In this document: piece by piece, positions 16,660-27,972 of the stretch | How positions within the stretch are numbered: the first letter of the stretch is position 1 | How the letters are laid out: each line of letters starts with the position of its first letter | Source: Carnobacterium pleistocenium FTR1 | Lineage (GTDB): Bacteria; Bacillota; Bacilli; Lactobacillales; Carnobacteriaceae | Assembly: GCF_000744285.1 (NCBI RefSeq) | Contig: NZ_JQLQ01000002.1 | Location: forward strand, 2,362,501 to 2,426,500 | Direction: 5' to 3' | Length of the DNA stretch: 64,000 nt | Notes under the pieces: generated by a model | Database searches by the model: none | Told to the model about the DNA's origin: nothing | The model's input: only the letters and a program-made list of their open reading frames with translations | Made by a program: the position numbers and the translations under genes

Positions 16660-17931
16660 CTATTTGTTGTCATCTTCAATCATTTGAACATCTGCACCTA
16701 AAGCTGTTAATTTTTCAACAATATGATCATAACCACGTAAAATGTTTTCAACACCGGTAATGGTTGTAGTCCCTTCTGCCATTAAACCAGCAGTTACAAG
16801 ACACGCTCCTGCCCTTAAATCGCTTGCCTCTACTTCTACGCCTTGTAATTGTTTTGTTGGTCCTTCAATTAAAATCATATCACTTTCAACACGTGCATTC
16901 GCACCCATTCGAACCAATTCTGGTATATGTTTAACACGTTTAGGATAAATTGTATCCGTAATTAAAGAGGTTCCGGTCGCCTTTAATAACAACGGTGTTA
17001 AAGGTTGCTGCAAATCAGTTGCAAATCCAGGATAAGGAAGTGTTTTTATATTTATAGCTTTTAAATGAGTGGCTTCTTTTACTCGGATGCTATCTTCTCC
17101 AATTTCCATTGGCACACCCATTTCTTCTAGCTTAGCTAATAATCCTTCTAAATGTTCTACAATGACATTATTCACCAAAACGTCTGTTCCAGCTGCTGCT
17201 GCCATAGATAAGTAAGTACCAGCTTCAATACGATCCGGTATAATAGTATGTCGGCAACCGTGAAGCTCATCGACTCCATCTATACGAATGGTATCTGTTC
17301 CTGCACCTCTTACTTTTGCTCCCATGTTGTTTAATAGTGTTGCAATATCAATAATTTCCGGCTCACGTGCTGCATTTTCAATAATCGTTTTACCCTTTGC
17401 TTTTACTGCAGCTAGCATAACATTGATTGTCGCTCCTATCGAAACGACATCTAAATAGATTCTTGCTCCAACTAGACCTTTTTCGTCGGTTCTTAAATAC
17501 ATTGCACCCATTTCATTATCGACAGTAGCTCCTAATGCGCGAAAGCCTTTTAAATGTTGATCTATTGGACGAGGTCCTAAAAAACATCCTCCTGGCAATC
17601 CTACAACACCTTTTCCAAATTTAGTTAGCAACGCGCCCATAAAATAATAAGATGCACGCAAACTTTTTATTTTTCCATTTGGCATTGGGATAGAAACGAT
17701 GTGCGTTGGATCAATAGTCAGTGTTGAGCCGTCGAAAGTAGTCTTTACGTTCATAACATTCAGAATATCAATTAATGAATGGACATCTTGAATATCTGGT
17801 ACACCTTCTAAAATAACAGGTGAATCGGCTAGGATTGCAGCTGGTATCAAAGCAACTGTACTATTTTTAGCCCCGTTGATGGTCACTTCTCCAGATAATT
17901 TTTTCCCACCATTAATGACTAATTTCTTCAT
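16660..17931 (-). CDS. murZ: UDP-N-acetylglucosamine 1-carboxyvinyltransferase (second MurA paralogue)
   Basis: This enzyme transfers enolpyruvate from PEP to UDP-GlcNAc, the first committed step of peptidoglycan synthesis. The 423-residue protein shows [14 protein letters not shown] at the start and the fosfomycin-sensitive Cys116 in [16 protein letters not shown]. The C-terminus contains [18 protein letters not shown]. Its place beside rho and fba is that of murZ/murA2 in low-GC Gram-positives, where two MurA paralogues are usual. The ATG follows TGGAGGT. Fosfomycin sensitivity is expected because Cys116 is kept. Confidence 0.95.
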   Translation of the reverse strand: MKKLVINGGKKLSGEVTINGAKNSTVALIPAAILADSPVILEGVPDIQDVHSLIDILNVMNVKTTFDGSTLTIDPTHIVSIPMPNGKIKSLRASYYFMGALLTKFGKGVVGLPGGCFLGPRPIDQHLKGFRALGATVDNEMGAMYLRTDEKGLVGARIYLDVVSIGATINVMLAAVKAKGKTIIENAAREPEIIDIATLLNNMGAKVRGAGTDTIRIDGVDELHGCRHTIIPDRIEAGTYLSMAAAAGTDVLVNNVIVEHLEGLLAKLEEMGVPMEIGEDSIRVKEATHLKAINIKTLPYPGFATDLQQPLTPLLLKATGTSLITDTIYPKRVKHIPELVRMGANARVESDMILIEGPTKQLQGVEVEASDLRAGACLVTAGLMAEGTTTITGVENILRGYDHIVEKLTALGADVQMIEDDNK

Positions 17932-18153
17932 GATTATACCTCCATTTTATCTTCTAAAAGTTAGTTTTATTTTTATTTCAGAACTTTCAATTAACTGTTT
18001 ATTGATGCCTAATACCCTAAACTAACGGGTTGATTTTATCAAACTTAAATAGCTTTATTTTATGATAGCTATTAGCGATTTTTTCCCTTTGTATAAACAG
18101 GATATTTCAATTTTACTATAACTCAAAACAACTTACAATTACTATCTTATTTA

Positions 18154-18402
18154 GGTCTATAATTTTTAGCGTTGATAGATTTAATCCAATTACTCACCTA
18201 AAAATTCTGGAGGAATAGAATTTGCTTATAGCCGTGCATTAGATTCAATGCGAACAACAGAGCTTTAACGCTCTGTTGAGGCTTAAAAACCTTAAGACTG
18301 TGGTCTTCAGGCTTCAGGTGGTTCCCATGGCTTCATAAGCAAACCCGTCCATTCCAGAAGAAATTTAAACTTGAAGCATCTGCACTCTTTGACCTAGAGC
18401 CC
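18154..18402 (+). repeat. copy C of the structured dispersed repeat, about 249 bases
   Basis: This is the longest copy. The left end is GGTCTATAATTTTTAGCG and the complement of the right end starts GGGCTCTAGGTCAAAGAG. Inside, TTCTGGA and TTTGCTTAT on the left pair with ATAAGCAAA and TCCAGAA on the right. The centre has an extra AACAGAGC/GCTCTGTT hairpin missing from copies B and D. It fills the gap between murZ and the fba terminator and encodes no protein. Confidence 0.7.
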
Positions 18403-18416
18403 TGATTTAACTAAAC

Positions 18417-18452
18417 AAAAAAAGTCCTTACCTGAAAGGCAAGGACTTTTTT
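18417..18452 (-). terminator. intrinsic terminator of fba
   Basis: On the minus strand AAGTCCTTGCCT pairs with AGGTAAGGACTT, followed by seven T residues, just after the fba stop. Confidence 0.9.
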
Positions 18453-18461
18453 GTTATTTAA

Positions 18462-19319
18462 TTAAGCTTTGTTAGAAGATCCAAATCTTTGCATAGTTGT
18501 TTTAACTGTTGCAACGATAGCATCTTTACCTGGTGCAATAACTTTACGTGGGTCATAAACTTTGTTGTCAGTGCTTAATTTTTCACGTACTGCTTTTGTC
18601 CAAACTTGTTGTAATTCAGTATTTACATTGATTTTTGAGTGTCCATTTGCAATTGCTTTTTTAATTTGGAATTCTGGGATTCCAGATCCGCCATGTAATA
18701 CTAAAGGAGCTTTAGTTAAATCAGAGATGATTTTCATTTCGTCAAAACCTAAAACAGGTTCTCCTTCGTAGTCACCATGTACAGATCCTAAAGCAGCAGC
18801 TAAAGCATCGATCTTAGCTTCAGTAACCATACGTAGACATTCTTGTGCGTCTGCGTAGTTTACTCCGCCAGTAACGCCATCTTCAGTACCACCAACAGTT
18901 CCAACTTCTGCTTCTACTGATACATTTTTTGAATGAGCATATTCTACAACTTTTTTAGTTGCTTCAATGTTTTTATCAATTGCAAAAGCAGAGTTATCGA
19001 TCATTACAGAAGAATAACCAGCATCAATTGCAGCTTTACAATTTTCAAAAGAAGAACCATGGTCTAAGTGTAGTGCAACTGGAACTGTGATGTTCATTGT
19101 TTCCATCAAAGCTTCAACCATTGCTGCTACAACTACAGGGCCACCCATGTATTTACCTGCTCCTTCAGAAACACCTAAAATAACTGGTGATTTTTCTGCT
19201 TCAGCAGCTGCTAATACAGCTTGTGTCCATTCAAGGTTGTTGATGTTGAATTGACCTACTGCATATTTACCTTCTAATGCTTTATTTAACATATCTGTCA
19301 TACTAACTAAACGACTCAT
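18462..19319 (-). CDS. fba: class II fructose-1,6-bisphosphate aldolase
   Basis: This is a zinc-dependent glycolytic aldolase that splits fructose-1,6-bisphosphate. The 285-residue protein has [13 protein letters not shown] near residue 20 and [14 protein letters not shown] near 81-94, with catalytic Asp86 and zinc ligand His87. It continues with [29 protein letters not shown] and KINVNTELQ. The start is the ATG of [11 protein letters not shown], nine bases after AAGGAGGA; an ATG 18 codons upstream adds a non-family basic extension. It stands between pyrG and murZ, the usual order, with its own terminator. Confidence 0.96.
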   Translation of the reverse strand: MSRLVSMTDMLNKALEGKYAVGQFNINNLEWTQAVLAAAEAEKSPVILGVSEGAGKYMGGPVVVAAMVEALMETMNITVPVALHLDHGSSFENCKAAIDAGYSSVMIDNSAFAIDKNIEATKKVVEYAHSKNVSVEAEVGTVGGTEDGVTGGVNYADAQECLRMVTEAKIDALAAALGSVHGDYEGEPVLGFDEMKIISDLTKAPLVLHGGSGIPEFQIKKAIANGHSKINVNTELQQVWTKAVREKLSTDNKVYDPRKVIAPGKDAIVATVKTTMQRFGSSNKA

Positions 19320-19446
19320 ATATTTTTTCCTCCTTAAGGAAATCTTTTTATTTACTAAGATGTTCTTAGTCAACGATGCTATTATAACAAAAAAACATTA
19401 AAATATCTAGATTATTATAAACTTACCCCGTTTTATGCCTTTTTTA

Positions 19447-21248
<1,802 letters not shown>

Positions 21249-21310
21249 GTTATTTTTATAGACAGGATTTTTCTGAAAGCTATTATTAGAAAATCATTTT
21301 ATTAAAAGGG

Positions 21311-21934
21311 TTACTTATACTCTTCTTCGTCAGAATCGTCTTCATCTTCATCTTCAATGATTGTAAGTTCCCCTTCAACACCATCGGGTAATTCATCTTC
21401 TTCATCATCCGTACCAAGTTCAGATAAATCTTTTTTGTATTCGCCAAGATCTTCTTTATCTTCATCTTCAACCATTACGCCATGCTCATCAACGTTCACA
21501 CGTCCCCCGTAAGTAGTTGCATTGTCATCTTCTTCCTCTTCGGGAGAATCATCGTCTTCAGGATCATCATCATTGTAATCAATATCATCTTCACCTGTAA
21601 CAAATGCACTAGCTTTTTTGCGTTTTTTACGACGTGGAGCTTCATCTTCATTTCCTTGAGTGACTTCTTCATCAATAAAATCAATCGGATACCATGAACG
21701 CAGACCCCAACGATTTTCTCCTAAGGAAATAAAACTGCCGTCAATATTTAAGTCTGTATAAAATTGAGAAGTTTTACTTGCAAGTTCTTTTGAGTTTATA
21801 GTTAGAAAATCTTGTACTTCTTTTAATAAAGTTACGAAATCTAAGATTTCTCCTTTTTGATCTAGGATAGCATGAGCTACTTCAATCATTGACAATTCAT
21901 CTTTATTTTGCCCGTCAAATTGTGTTAATTTCAC
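21311..21934 (-). CDS. rpoE: DNA-directed RNA polymerase delta subunit
   Basis: Delta is a Gram-positive RNA polymerase subunit that speeds recycling and sharpens promoter selectivity. The 207-residue product has the folded N-terminal HARE-HTH domain (DELSMIEVAHAILDQKG, then NRWGLRSWYPIDFIDEE). A short basic patch (RRKKRKK) follows, then a long disordered tail of Asp and Glu. The start taken is a GTG ten bases after AAAGGA; a GTG three codons earlier overlaps that site. It lies upstream of pyrG, as in Bacillus. Confidence 0.95.
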   Translation of the reverse strand: MKLTQFDGQNKDELSMIEVAHAILDQKGEILDFVTLLKEVQDFLTINSKELASKTSQFYTDLNIDGSFISLGENRWGLRSWYPIDFIDEEVTQGNEDEAPRRKKRKKASAFVTGEDDIDYNDDDPEDDDSPEEEEDDNATTYGGRVNVDEHGVMVEDEDKEDLGEYKKDLSELGTDDEEDELPDGVEGELTIIEDEDEDDSDEEEYK

Positions 21935-21978
21935 GAAAGCCACGTCCTTTCAACAGTCTATTCTTTATCATACAATAT

Positions 21979-22410
21979 TTAAATAGTAAAAAGCAATTCT
22001 AATTTATAATCTCCTAATTTTTCTTTCCCTAAAAATAAATCATATTCAATATATACTCTTCCAGAAAAAGGTTTATCAGTATAACTAATTTGCATATTTT
22101 TAGTCATTGTTTCAATAGATACGGCACCTTGTGGCGTATGATAGAGTGTTTCAAATCTTTCTCCTTTATCAAACCTCATGCGCGTGGTTGTTTCACCTTT
22201 ACGCGTTAGGGTAACAATTCCAGCAGGATCGATTTTAACCGTTACGGGAACAATTCCTGATTCATAGGTTTCTTGGAAGCGAATGTAATAAGACGAATTC
22301 ATTTGGACGACTTTCCCTGCTTCATCAAATACATGTTTTTCGGTTTCATTGCCTTGAGAAATGATCGTTTCTAAATGTATTTGAGCCACTCTTCCTTTTG
22401 ATAGATCCAC
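21979..22410 (-). CDS. DUF1934 (YwiB-like) beta-barrel protein
   Basis: The protein of about 143 residues is mostly beta strand and fits the DUF1934/YwiB family, a calycin-like fold of unknown function common in Firmicutes. Recognisable parts are RFQETYESGIVPVTVKI, TLTRKGETTTRMRFDKG and the C-terminal EYDLFLGKEKLGDYKLELLF. It is 44 bases upstream of rpoE, in the order ywiB-rpoE-pyrG. A GTG six bases after AGGTG is the preferred start; a GTG three codons earlier overlaps that site. It has no cysteine and no membrane segment. Confidence 0.85.
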   Translation of the reverse strand: MDLSKGRVAQIHLETIISQGNETEKHVFDEAGKVVQMNSSYYIRFQETYESGIVPVTVKIDPAGIVTLTRKGETTTRMRFDKGERFETLYHTPQGAVSIETMTKNMQISYTDKPFSGRVYIEYDLFLGKEKLGDYKLELLFTI

Positions 22411-22616
22411 TTGTTTCACCTCATAATTTTTAATTCCTATATTCGTTATAGGTCTAATGATTTTAACTACTATTTTTCACTTTATTGCATATCCATCTTA
22501 TCATAAATAAAAGGAGATTTTTGTTTTTTTGAACCAGTTAAGGAAGAAGACTGCAATAAAGTTTGCTATAATAGAATAGAAACGCTATTTCTCAATTAGA
22601 TAAAGGAAGTAAAAAA

Positions 22617-23486
22617 ATGAAGATCAATGATAATAAAAGCTTTTTAACCGATCATTCTTATGAGCTTTACCAAGCTGAAACGATGCCTTTTGCTAATCAA
22701 ACTATTTCTCATTTTGCTTTAACGGATAGTTTATTGCGCTATGCTGGAAAATATCAAAAAAACATTTTGCATTTTTGGCCAATTTCAAATTTAGTCATAC
22801 TCGGTATGATGGATACAAAACTGCCTTATTTCAAAGATGCTTTAGACGTTATCGAACGTTATTCCTACCCGTACATTGTACGCAATTCTGGAGGATTAGC
22901 TGTAGTTGGAGATGAAGGTGTATTAAACTTTTCTTTAATACTACCTGAAAATCCTAAACAAAAAATGACTATAAACGCTGGATATGAGTATATGCTGCAA
23001 CTAATCAATGATTCTCTAAAATCGTATGGCAAAACCTGCTTGGCTTATGAGATAAAGGATTCTTATTGTCCGGGAGATTATGATTTAAGTATTGACGGGA
23101 AAAAATTTGCCGGCATCTCACAAAGGCGTTTAAAAAATGGCGTAGCAATCATGATTTACATTAGTGTGAATGGAAGCCAGTTGAAAAGAGCTGAAATGAT
23201 TCGCGATTTTTATCAAGCTGGTTTAAAAGGAGAAACTGTAAAATGGCATTTCCCATCAATTGATCCTACTGTAATGGCTACATTAGAAGAGTTACTTCAT
23301 ATTTCTTTAACTGTTGCCAAAATGAAAAATCTCATTCAAGCCACCCTTCTTAAAAACAACTGCACCATCATACTTGGTGACTATTCACCGGAAATACTAA
23401 CCGACTATAATGAAGGTTTTGAAAAAATGATCCGCCGCAATCAACAAATGCTTGGCACTTCAATTGATAAGGAGTTAATGAAATGA
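22617..23486 (+). CDS. lipL: octanoyl-[GcvH]:protein N-octanoyltransferase, LipL-like
   Basis: This protein belongs to the biotin/lipoate ligase fold family and matches LipL. LipL moves octanoyl (or lipoyl) groups from GcvH to the E2 subunits of 2-oxoacid dehydrogenases. Its catalytic Cys151 sits in DSYCPGDYDLSIDGKKFAGISQRR, shown here in part as SYCPGDYDL; B. subtilis LipL uses Cys150. The start ATG has AAAGGAAG upstream. The stop overlaps the next start by four bases (ATGA), so it is co-translated with the HD gene. Whether the organism uses it for lipoate relay or scavenging cannot be told here. Confidence 0.85.
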   Translation: MKINDNKSFLTDHSYELYQAETMPFANQTISHFALTDSLLRYAGKYQKNILHFWPISNLVILGMMDTKLPYFKDALDVIERYSYPYIVRNSGGLAVVGDEGVLNFSLILPENPKQKMTINAGYEYMLQLINDSLKSYGKTCLAYEIKDSYCPGDYDLSIDGKKFAGISQRRLKNGVAIMIYISVNGSQLKRAEMIRDFYQAGLKGETVKWHFPSIDPTVMATLEELLHISLTVAKMKNLIQATLLKNNCTIILGDYSPEILTDYNEGFEKMIRRNQQMLGTSIDKELMK

Positions 23487-24877
23487 GCAGCCTTTATAAG
23501 GGTAATATTTTACTGCCAATCGAACACGTTTTTCGTGATCCAGTCCATGATTATATTCATGTTCAACATCAAATTATTTTAGATTTGATCAATTCAAGTG
23601 AATTTCAAAGATTACGAAGAATCAAACAATTAGGTACCTCTTCCTTAACTTTTCATGGTGCAGAGCATACACGTTTCACTCACTCTTTGGGTGTATATGA
23701 AATCACTCGTCGCATCTGTGATAAATTCAAACGCAATTATGCCACTCAAGCACCTGGTGACGGCGGCTGGGATGATAATGAACGATTAGTTGCATTATGT
23801 GCAGCCCTTTTACACGATATTGGCCATGGTCCCTATTCTCATACATTTGAACGTATTTTTAAAACGGATCATGAAAAAATCACGGTAGCTATTATTACCT
23901 CGCCAGAAACTGAGGTTCATAAAGTATTGTCTAAAGTGAGCGAAGATTTCCCAGAAAAAGTTGCCAGTGTGATTAAAAAAACTTATCCTAATCCGCAAGT
24001 AGTTCAACTCATTTCTAGTCAAATCGATGCAGACCGGATGGACTATTTATTGCGTGATGCCTATCATACAGGTGTCAACTATGGTACATTTGATTTGACC
24101 CGAATTCTGAGGGTTATTCGTCCTTATAAAGAAGGTATCTATTTTCAAGTGTCCGGTATGCATGCAGTTGAAGATTACATCGTTAGTCGTTACCAAATGT
24201 ACATGCAAGTTTACTTTCATCCAGTCTCCAGAGGCATGGAAGTGATTCTAGATCATTTACTGAAACGAGCAAAAAAGATGTATGCTGATCCAAAAATCCA
24301 ATTTACAGACCAACTAAACTTACTCGTTCCTTTTTTTAAAGAAAATTTTACTCTTAAGGATTATCTGAAATTAGATGATGGTGTTTTAGCAACTTATTTC
24401 ACCTTGTGGAAAGAAGAAAAAGATCCGATTTTAAGTGATCTAGCTACACGTTTTCTTGACCGTCATCCGTTCAAGTCAGTTAATTTTTCTAGTAAAACAG
24501 ATATGGCTTTGATTGAGAATTTGAAAACGATTATTCGTGAAGCTGGCTACGATACAGATTATTATACAGCTATCAATAACAGCTATGACCTTCCCTATGA
24601 TTTTTACCGGCCAAATCAAGATACTAATCGCACACAAATAGAATTGGTTCGTCAAGATGGTTCACTTGTGGAACTTTCTAAACTAAGTGAAATTGTCTCT
24701 TCTATTACTGGAAAGGTCCGTGGTGATGAACGATTTTATGTACCAAAAGAATTTTTAAAGCCGGGAATATCTGATGAAATCACTTTATTTGAACATTTAT
24801 ATGATGAATTTAATCGGTATATTAAAAATGGGACTATTATTGACCCAAATAAATTAGTGGAGGACTCACCTAAATGA
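23483..24877 (+). CDS. HD-domain dNTP triphosphohydrolase (YwfO/EF1143-like)
   Basis: The 464-residue HD-superfamily protein shows the metal-binding pattern H...HD...D: HTRFTHSLGVYE near residue 62, ALLHDIGHGPYSHTFE near 112 and SSQIDADRMDYLLRDA near 185. It closely resembles the Enterococcus faecalis EF1143 type, a tetrameric dNTPase stimulated by dGTP that trims dNTP pools. The N-terminus (VFRDPVHDYIHV) is typical. It is joined by four-base overlaps to lipL upstream and a HAD phosphatase downstream, so the three form one translationally coupled operon. Confidence 0.9.
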   Translation: MSSLYKGNILLPIEHVFRDPVHDYIHVQHQIILDLINSSEFQRLRRIKQLGTSSLTFHGAEHTRFTHSLGVYEITRRICDKFKRNYATQAPGDGGWDDNERLVALCAALLHDIGHGPYSHTFERIFKTDHEKITVAIITSPETEVHKVLSKVSEDFPEKVASVIKKTYPNPQVVQLISSQIDADRMDYLLRDAYHTGVNYGTFDLTRILRVIRPYKEGIYFQVSGMHAVEDYIVSRYQMYMQVYFHPVSRGMEVILDHLLKRAKKMYADPKIQFTDQLNLLVPFFKENFTLKDYLKLDDGVLATYFTLWKEEKDPILSDLATRFLDRHPFKSVNFSSKTDMALIENLKTIIREAGYDTDYYTAINNSYDLPYDFYRPNQDTNRTQIELVRQDGSLVELSKLSEIVSSITGKVRGDERFYVPKEFLKPGISDEITLFEHLYDEFNRYIKNGTIIDPNKLVEDSPK

Positions 24878-25713
24878 CAATAGAACTAATCGCTATCGAT
24901 TTAGACGGCACATTATTAACCCCTGAAAAGAAAATAAGCGCTAAAGTTAAAAAAACAATTGAAATAGCCAAAACGAAAGGCATAAAAATCGTTCTTTGCA
25001 CTGGCCGACCTTTGCCAGGCGTATTTCCAATTCTAGAAGCCTTGAATTTACAAGAAGAAGGCGATTATGTCATCACATATAATGGCGCGCTAGTCCAACA
25101 ATCACAAAATGGTAAAGCTATTTCACACCATACTCTAAACTTTGAAAGTTTTCTGGAAATTGAAGAAATGAGTCGCCAAATTGGAATTCATTGCCATGCT
25201 ATTGATGAAAAACATATTTATACTGCTAACAAAGACATTAGCCCATTTAGCGTAAGAGAATCATTTTTAGTTAACATGCCTATTCGATACCGTACAATAG
25301 AGGAGATGGATCCAACTCTTGTGATCAGCAAGATGATGATGATCGATGAACCAGATCTTTTAGATGCTGCTATTGTTAAATTGCCAAAAAGCTTTCACGA
25401 TAAATATACGATTTTAAAAAGTGAACCTTTTTATCTTGAAGTATTGAATAAAGCTGCCAGTAAAGGACAAGCACTAAAAGATTTAGCACAAATTTTAGAC
25501 ATACCTAAAGAAAATATTATGGCGATCGGCGATAATGAAAATGATATAGACATGATTGAATATGCTGGAATGGGTGTTGCCATGGGGAATGCTATCGCCA
25601 GTGTAAAAGAAATATGTGATTATGTTACCGATACAAATGAGTACGACGGCGTTGCTACAGCAATTGAAACCATTGCTTTCGAAAACATCTCCATTGATAG
25701 CTACTCTAAATAA
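24874..25713 (+). CDS. Cof-type HAD-family sugar/nucleotide phosphatase
   Basis: The 279-residue protein is a HAD hydrolase of the Cof (type IIB cap) group. It has motif I LIAIDLDGTLLTP with Asp9 and Asp11, motif II VLCTGRP, the lysine of motif III in NKAASKGQALKDL, and motif IV IMAIGDNENDIDMIEYAG. Such enzymes dephosphorylate sugar phosphates or flavin and PLP phosphates with broad range, and the substrate cannot be read from sequence. It overlaps the HD gene by four bases. The operon ends at a very long terminator hairpin. Confidence 0.9.
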   Translation: MTIELIAIDLDGTLLTPEKKISAKVKKTIEIAKTKGIKIVLCTGRPLPGVFPILEALNLQEEGDYVITYNGALVQQSQNGKAISHHTLNFESFLEIEEMSRQIGIHCHAIDEKHIYTANKDISPFSVRESFLVNMPIRYRTIEEMDPTLVISKMMMIDEPDLLDAAIVKLPKSFHDKYTILKSEPFYLEVLNKAASKGQALKDLAQILDIPKENIMAIGDNENDIDMIEYAGMGVAMGNAIASVKEICDYVTDTNEYDGVATAIETIAFENISIDSYSK

Positions 25714-25778
25714 AAAAGAACAGAAAAATAAGCTACGAGTATGCACTGCAACTCGTAGCTTATTTTTCTGTTCTTTTA
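25713..25778. terminator. very long bidirectional terminator hairpin
   Basis: Two perfectly complementary arms of about 27 bases (cores AAGCTACGAGT and ACTCGTAGCTT) enclose a 10-base loop, with A- and T-runs built into the arms. It separates the lipL operon from the convergent tautomerase gene, whose stop codon lies in the right arm. Confidence 0.93.
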
Positions 25779-25955
25779 GCCTAGCAATTTTCCACCGACA
25801 GCATAATTACTTTTTTTCATATCTTCTATAATGACATGAACTCGGTCTTCTGTTGCTCCGGTATTTTTCACTACTGCTTGCGTAATATCTTTAACTAAAC
25901 CTGCTTTTTGTTCTGCGGTCCGTCCTTCAACTAATTCAATGTGTACTAATGGCAT
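25776..25955 (-). CDS. 4-oxalocrotonate tautomerase family protein
   Basis: The 59-residue protein begins MPLVHIELVEGRTAEQKAGL. After Met removal the N-terminal proline is the general base of this small tautomerase family. Length and the downstream VHVIIEDMKKSNYAVGGKL fit the XylH/YwhB type. The physiological substrate in lactic acid bacteria is unknown. The ATG has AAGGAGAG upstream; an upstream in-frame extension would bury the essential proline and is rejected. The stop codon lies within the shared terminator hairpin. Confidence 0.9.
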   Translation of the reverse strand: MPLVHIELVEGRTAEQKAGLVKDITQAVVKNTGATEDRVHVIIEDMKKSNYAVGGKLLG

Positions 25956-26119
25956 AAAATCTCTCCTTCCCATATGTTCTTCTCCCAATTCTAGCGATAC
26001 ATTTTTTATTTTTCAACTAATTTCTTCATTTTTAACTGCCTCAAACAGATTATTAGAGTTTTATCCTCACTATTAGTATACTTGGTAAGTACGATAAATT
26101 AGAGAGGAGAATTACAAAT

Positions 26120-26560
26120 ATGGCGGATTCAAAATTAATGTATCAAACTACAGCAATCAATACTGGTGGAAGAAATGGGGAAAGTCATTTACCAGATAAG
26201 TCATTTTCCGTTCGAGTTTCTACTCCAAAAGATATGGGTGGTCCTGGTCAAGGAAGTAACCCAGAACAATTATTCGCATTAGGCTACAGTGCTTGTTTTA
26301 ATTCAGCTTTAGAACATATGATGAAAGAAGATAAAGTCTCTGGTAAAAGCCAAGTTACGGCTACTGTTGAATTGCATTCAGACCCAACTGATGGCGGCTT
26401 TAAGCTTGCAGTAAAATTAGATGTTGGGATTGATGGTCAAGATGATGCTACTACCCAAGATTTAGCAAAAAGAGCTCATGCTTATTGTCCTTACTCTAAA
26501 GCTACTAGCGGTAATATTGATGTTTCAGTTAACGCTGTTGCTTATGAAGCAGACAAATAA
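26120..26560 (+). CDS. ohr: organic hydroperoxide resistance protein, Ohr/OsmC family
   Basis: Ohr is a thiol peroxidase that reduces organic and fatty-acid hydroperoxides using dihydrolipoyl carriers. The 146-residue protein carries the two catalytic cysteines, Cys59 in GYSACFNSALEH and Cys123 in AHAYCPYSKATSGN, in the family spacing. The start ATG follows AGAGAGGAG. It is a single gene with its own terminator. No OhrR-type regulator is adjacent. Dependence on lipoylated proteins gives a possible link to the nearby lipL. Confidence 0.93.
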   Translation: MADSKLMYQTTAINTGGRNGESHLPDKSFSVRVSTPKDMGGPGQGSNPEQLFALGYSACFNSALEHMMKEDKVSGKSQVTATVELHSDPTDGGFKLAVKLDVGIDGQDDATTQDLAKRAHAYCPYSKATSGNIDVSVNAVAYEADK

Positions 26561-26570
26561 ACCGATTATT

Positions 26571-26612
26571 CAAAAAGAAGGCGCGGACAACTGTCCTCGC
26601 CTTCTTCTTTTT
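26571..26612. terminator. bidirectional terminator between ohr and the Nudix gene
   Basis: AAGAAGGCGCGGAC pairs with GTCCTCGCCTTCTT (one mismatch) around ACT, with A- and T-rich flanks. Confidence 0.87.
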
Positions 26613-26625
26613 ACTATTCAATAGA

Positions 26626-27075
26626 TTAATTTGTCTTCAAAAAATTATTTTCATATTGTTTTACAGCCCATTTATGGCTACCTCTTTTTAATTTAATTAA
26701 CGCTTCAGGAATAGATGCCCATTCTAATTGATTGAAATCTTCTAAAGGCTCGCAGACTGATTTCCATAACTTAACTGTATAAAAATAGGCAGGATTATGG
26801 TAATAGTGTTGCCGGTATTTTGAGTAATAATAATCTTCTGCCTCCCCAATAAATGATTCTATTTCTATTTCAAAACCTAATTCTTCTATGGATTCCCTTT
26901 TTGCCGTTTCTTTATGTGTTTCATTTTCTTCTATTTCTCCACCTGGCAGCAAATAAGAGCCGTTTGGAGGCGAAACGAGGAGTATTTTTTTTATTTTTGG
27001 GTCGAAAATTACCAAGTGCACACCAGTACGGGTAAGGTAAGCTTGATCCCTTATTTTTAAGCCAAATGTTTCCAT
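26626..27075 (-). CDS. Nudix hydrolase
   Basis: The 149-residue protein has a full Nudix box, G-G-E-I-E-E-N-E then REXXEELG, at about residues 44-66, with the catalytic REXXEE glutamates present. It begins METFGLKIRDQAYLTRTGVHLV. Nudix proteins of this size hydrolyse nucleoside diphosphate derivatives such as oxidised dNTPs; the substrate here is not predictable. It is transcribed convergent to ohr and downstream of folT, which has its own terminator. Confidence 0.9.
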   Translation of the reverse strand: METFGLKIRDQAYLTRTGVHLVIFDPKIKKILLVSPPNGSYLLPGGEIEENETHKETAKRESIEELGFEIEIESFIGEAEDYYYSKYRQHYYHNPAYFYTVKLWKSVCEPLEDFNQLEWASIPEALIKLKRGSHKWAVKQYENNFLKTN

Positions 27076-27142
27076 TACTCTTTCGCACCTCCTATCCTCT
27101 CATCATACTATCATCTTTGCTTTTATTATATTATATCTACGA

Positions 27143-27173
27143 AAAAAAGACAGCTTAAATTTAAGCTGTCTTA
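27143..27173 (-). terminator. intrinsic terminator of folT
   Basis: AAGACAGCTTAAATTTAAGC forms part of a perfect 13-bp-arm palindrome, followed on the minus strand by seven T residues. Confidence 0.88.
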
Positions 27174-27206
27174 GATTGGATGTTGCATTGTTTATTTAAT
27201 TAAAGT

Positions 27207-27722
27207 TTACTCAATTCCAATTGCTTTTCGCAATGTTTTATTCTGAACAACAAAATACAGCATGGCTATGTTGAGGGGTGCTAAGATCATATTTTGTAGC
27301 AAACGAGTTGGGAAAATGACAACTATTGCCTTATCTAAAAGCATCGTTAACCATACCGTATTCAACCCTAGGTTTACAAAAACGGCGACTAAAAGAATCG
27401 CTAAGACAATTCTTTTTAATGATTTAGGTTTCTTGTAGAGAACAAGACCATAAATCATTCCGCCGATAAAAGCAGATAGGGTAAATCCTGGAAAAAACAC
27501 TCCCCCACCAAATAATACTGTTCCTACGACATCTGTTATCGCTGAAGCCATTCCCGCTATCCAAGGACCATACAGCATCCCAATAATGGCTATTGGCAAA
27601 AAGCCAAAACCAACACGGACAATTGGCGTTTCAATTGAAATAAATTGGGTCAAAACGATTTCTAACGCCATTAGTAATCCAATTTTTGAAACACTTCTTG
27701 CATCATACTTATTTCCACTCAT
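27207..27722 (-). CDS. folT: folate ECF transporter substrate component FolT
   Basis: This 171-residue membrane protein has about six hydrophobic segments and resembles FolT-type S components: an N-terminal short helix, ALEIVLTQFISIETPIVRVG, then GFLPIAIIGMLYGPW with the AxxxA-like contact face for EcfT. The assignment to folate is strongly supported by a THF riboswitch just upstream. The start is the ATG of MSGNKYDARSVSK after AAAGGAG. A longer frame begins inside the riboswitch and is rejected. The energy-coupling module is encoded elsewhere. Confidence 0.88.
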   Translation of the reverse strand: MSGNKYDARSVSKIGLLMALEIVLTQFISIETPIVRVGFGFLPIAIIGMLYGPWIAGMASAITDVVGTVLFGGGVFFPGFTLSAFIGGMIYGLVLYKKPKSLKRIVLAILLVAVFVNLGLNTVWLTMLLDKAIVVIFPTRLLQNMILAPLNIAMLYFVVQNKTLRKAIGIE

Positions 27723-27763
27723 TTTGAAGATCTCCTTTGAAGAGCTCCACACATAATAATTAT

Positions 27764-27865
27764 GCAGCGAATGCAGAAACAAAACCGCAAATTGTACAAA
27801 CAATTTTTCGTCCGCGGGCAACATCCCATCCCAGCGACACTTAACGCTTTATTTCCTACTCTGAT
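27764..27865 (-). promoter_or_regulatory. tetrahydrofolate (THF) riboswitch upstream of folT
   Basis: Read on the minus strand, the conserved pieces appear in order: AGAGTAGG, GCGTTAAGTG, GGGATGGGATGT, GGACGAAA, GCGGT and CTGCATTCGCTGC. P1 is CAG/CTG and P2 is GAAATAA/TTGTTTC, with the AGTAG and TGCATTCG internal-loop strands between, exactly as in the class I THF aptamer. The folT ribosome site lies about 30 bases downstream, so translational control is likely. The call is by eye; a covariance search would confirm it. Confidence 0.88.
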
Positions 27866-27972
27866 AGATTACCTAAATTTTTTATCATTTAGGCTCATTC
27901 ACTATAGCACATTCTGTCTTTCTCTGATAGTAGCGAAATCGTTTTAATTAAAATAAATAGCCAATTTAAGTA

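Noticed and set aside
21482-21697. Open frames opposite and beside the acidic tail of rpoE
   Set aside because: They are by-products of the GAT/GAA-rich repetitive coding sequence.
27723-27824. Longer folT reading frame starting at 27824
   Set aside because: It begins inside the THF riboswitch and lacks a ribosome site; the ATG at 27722 has AAAGGAG before it.
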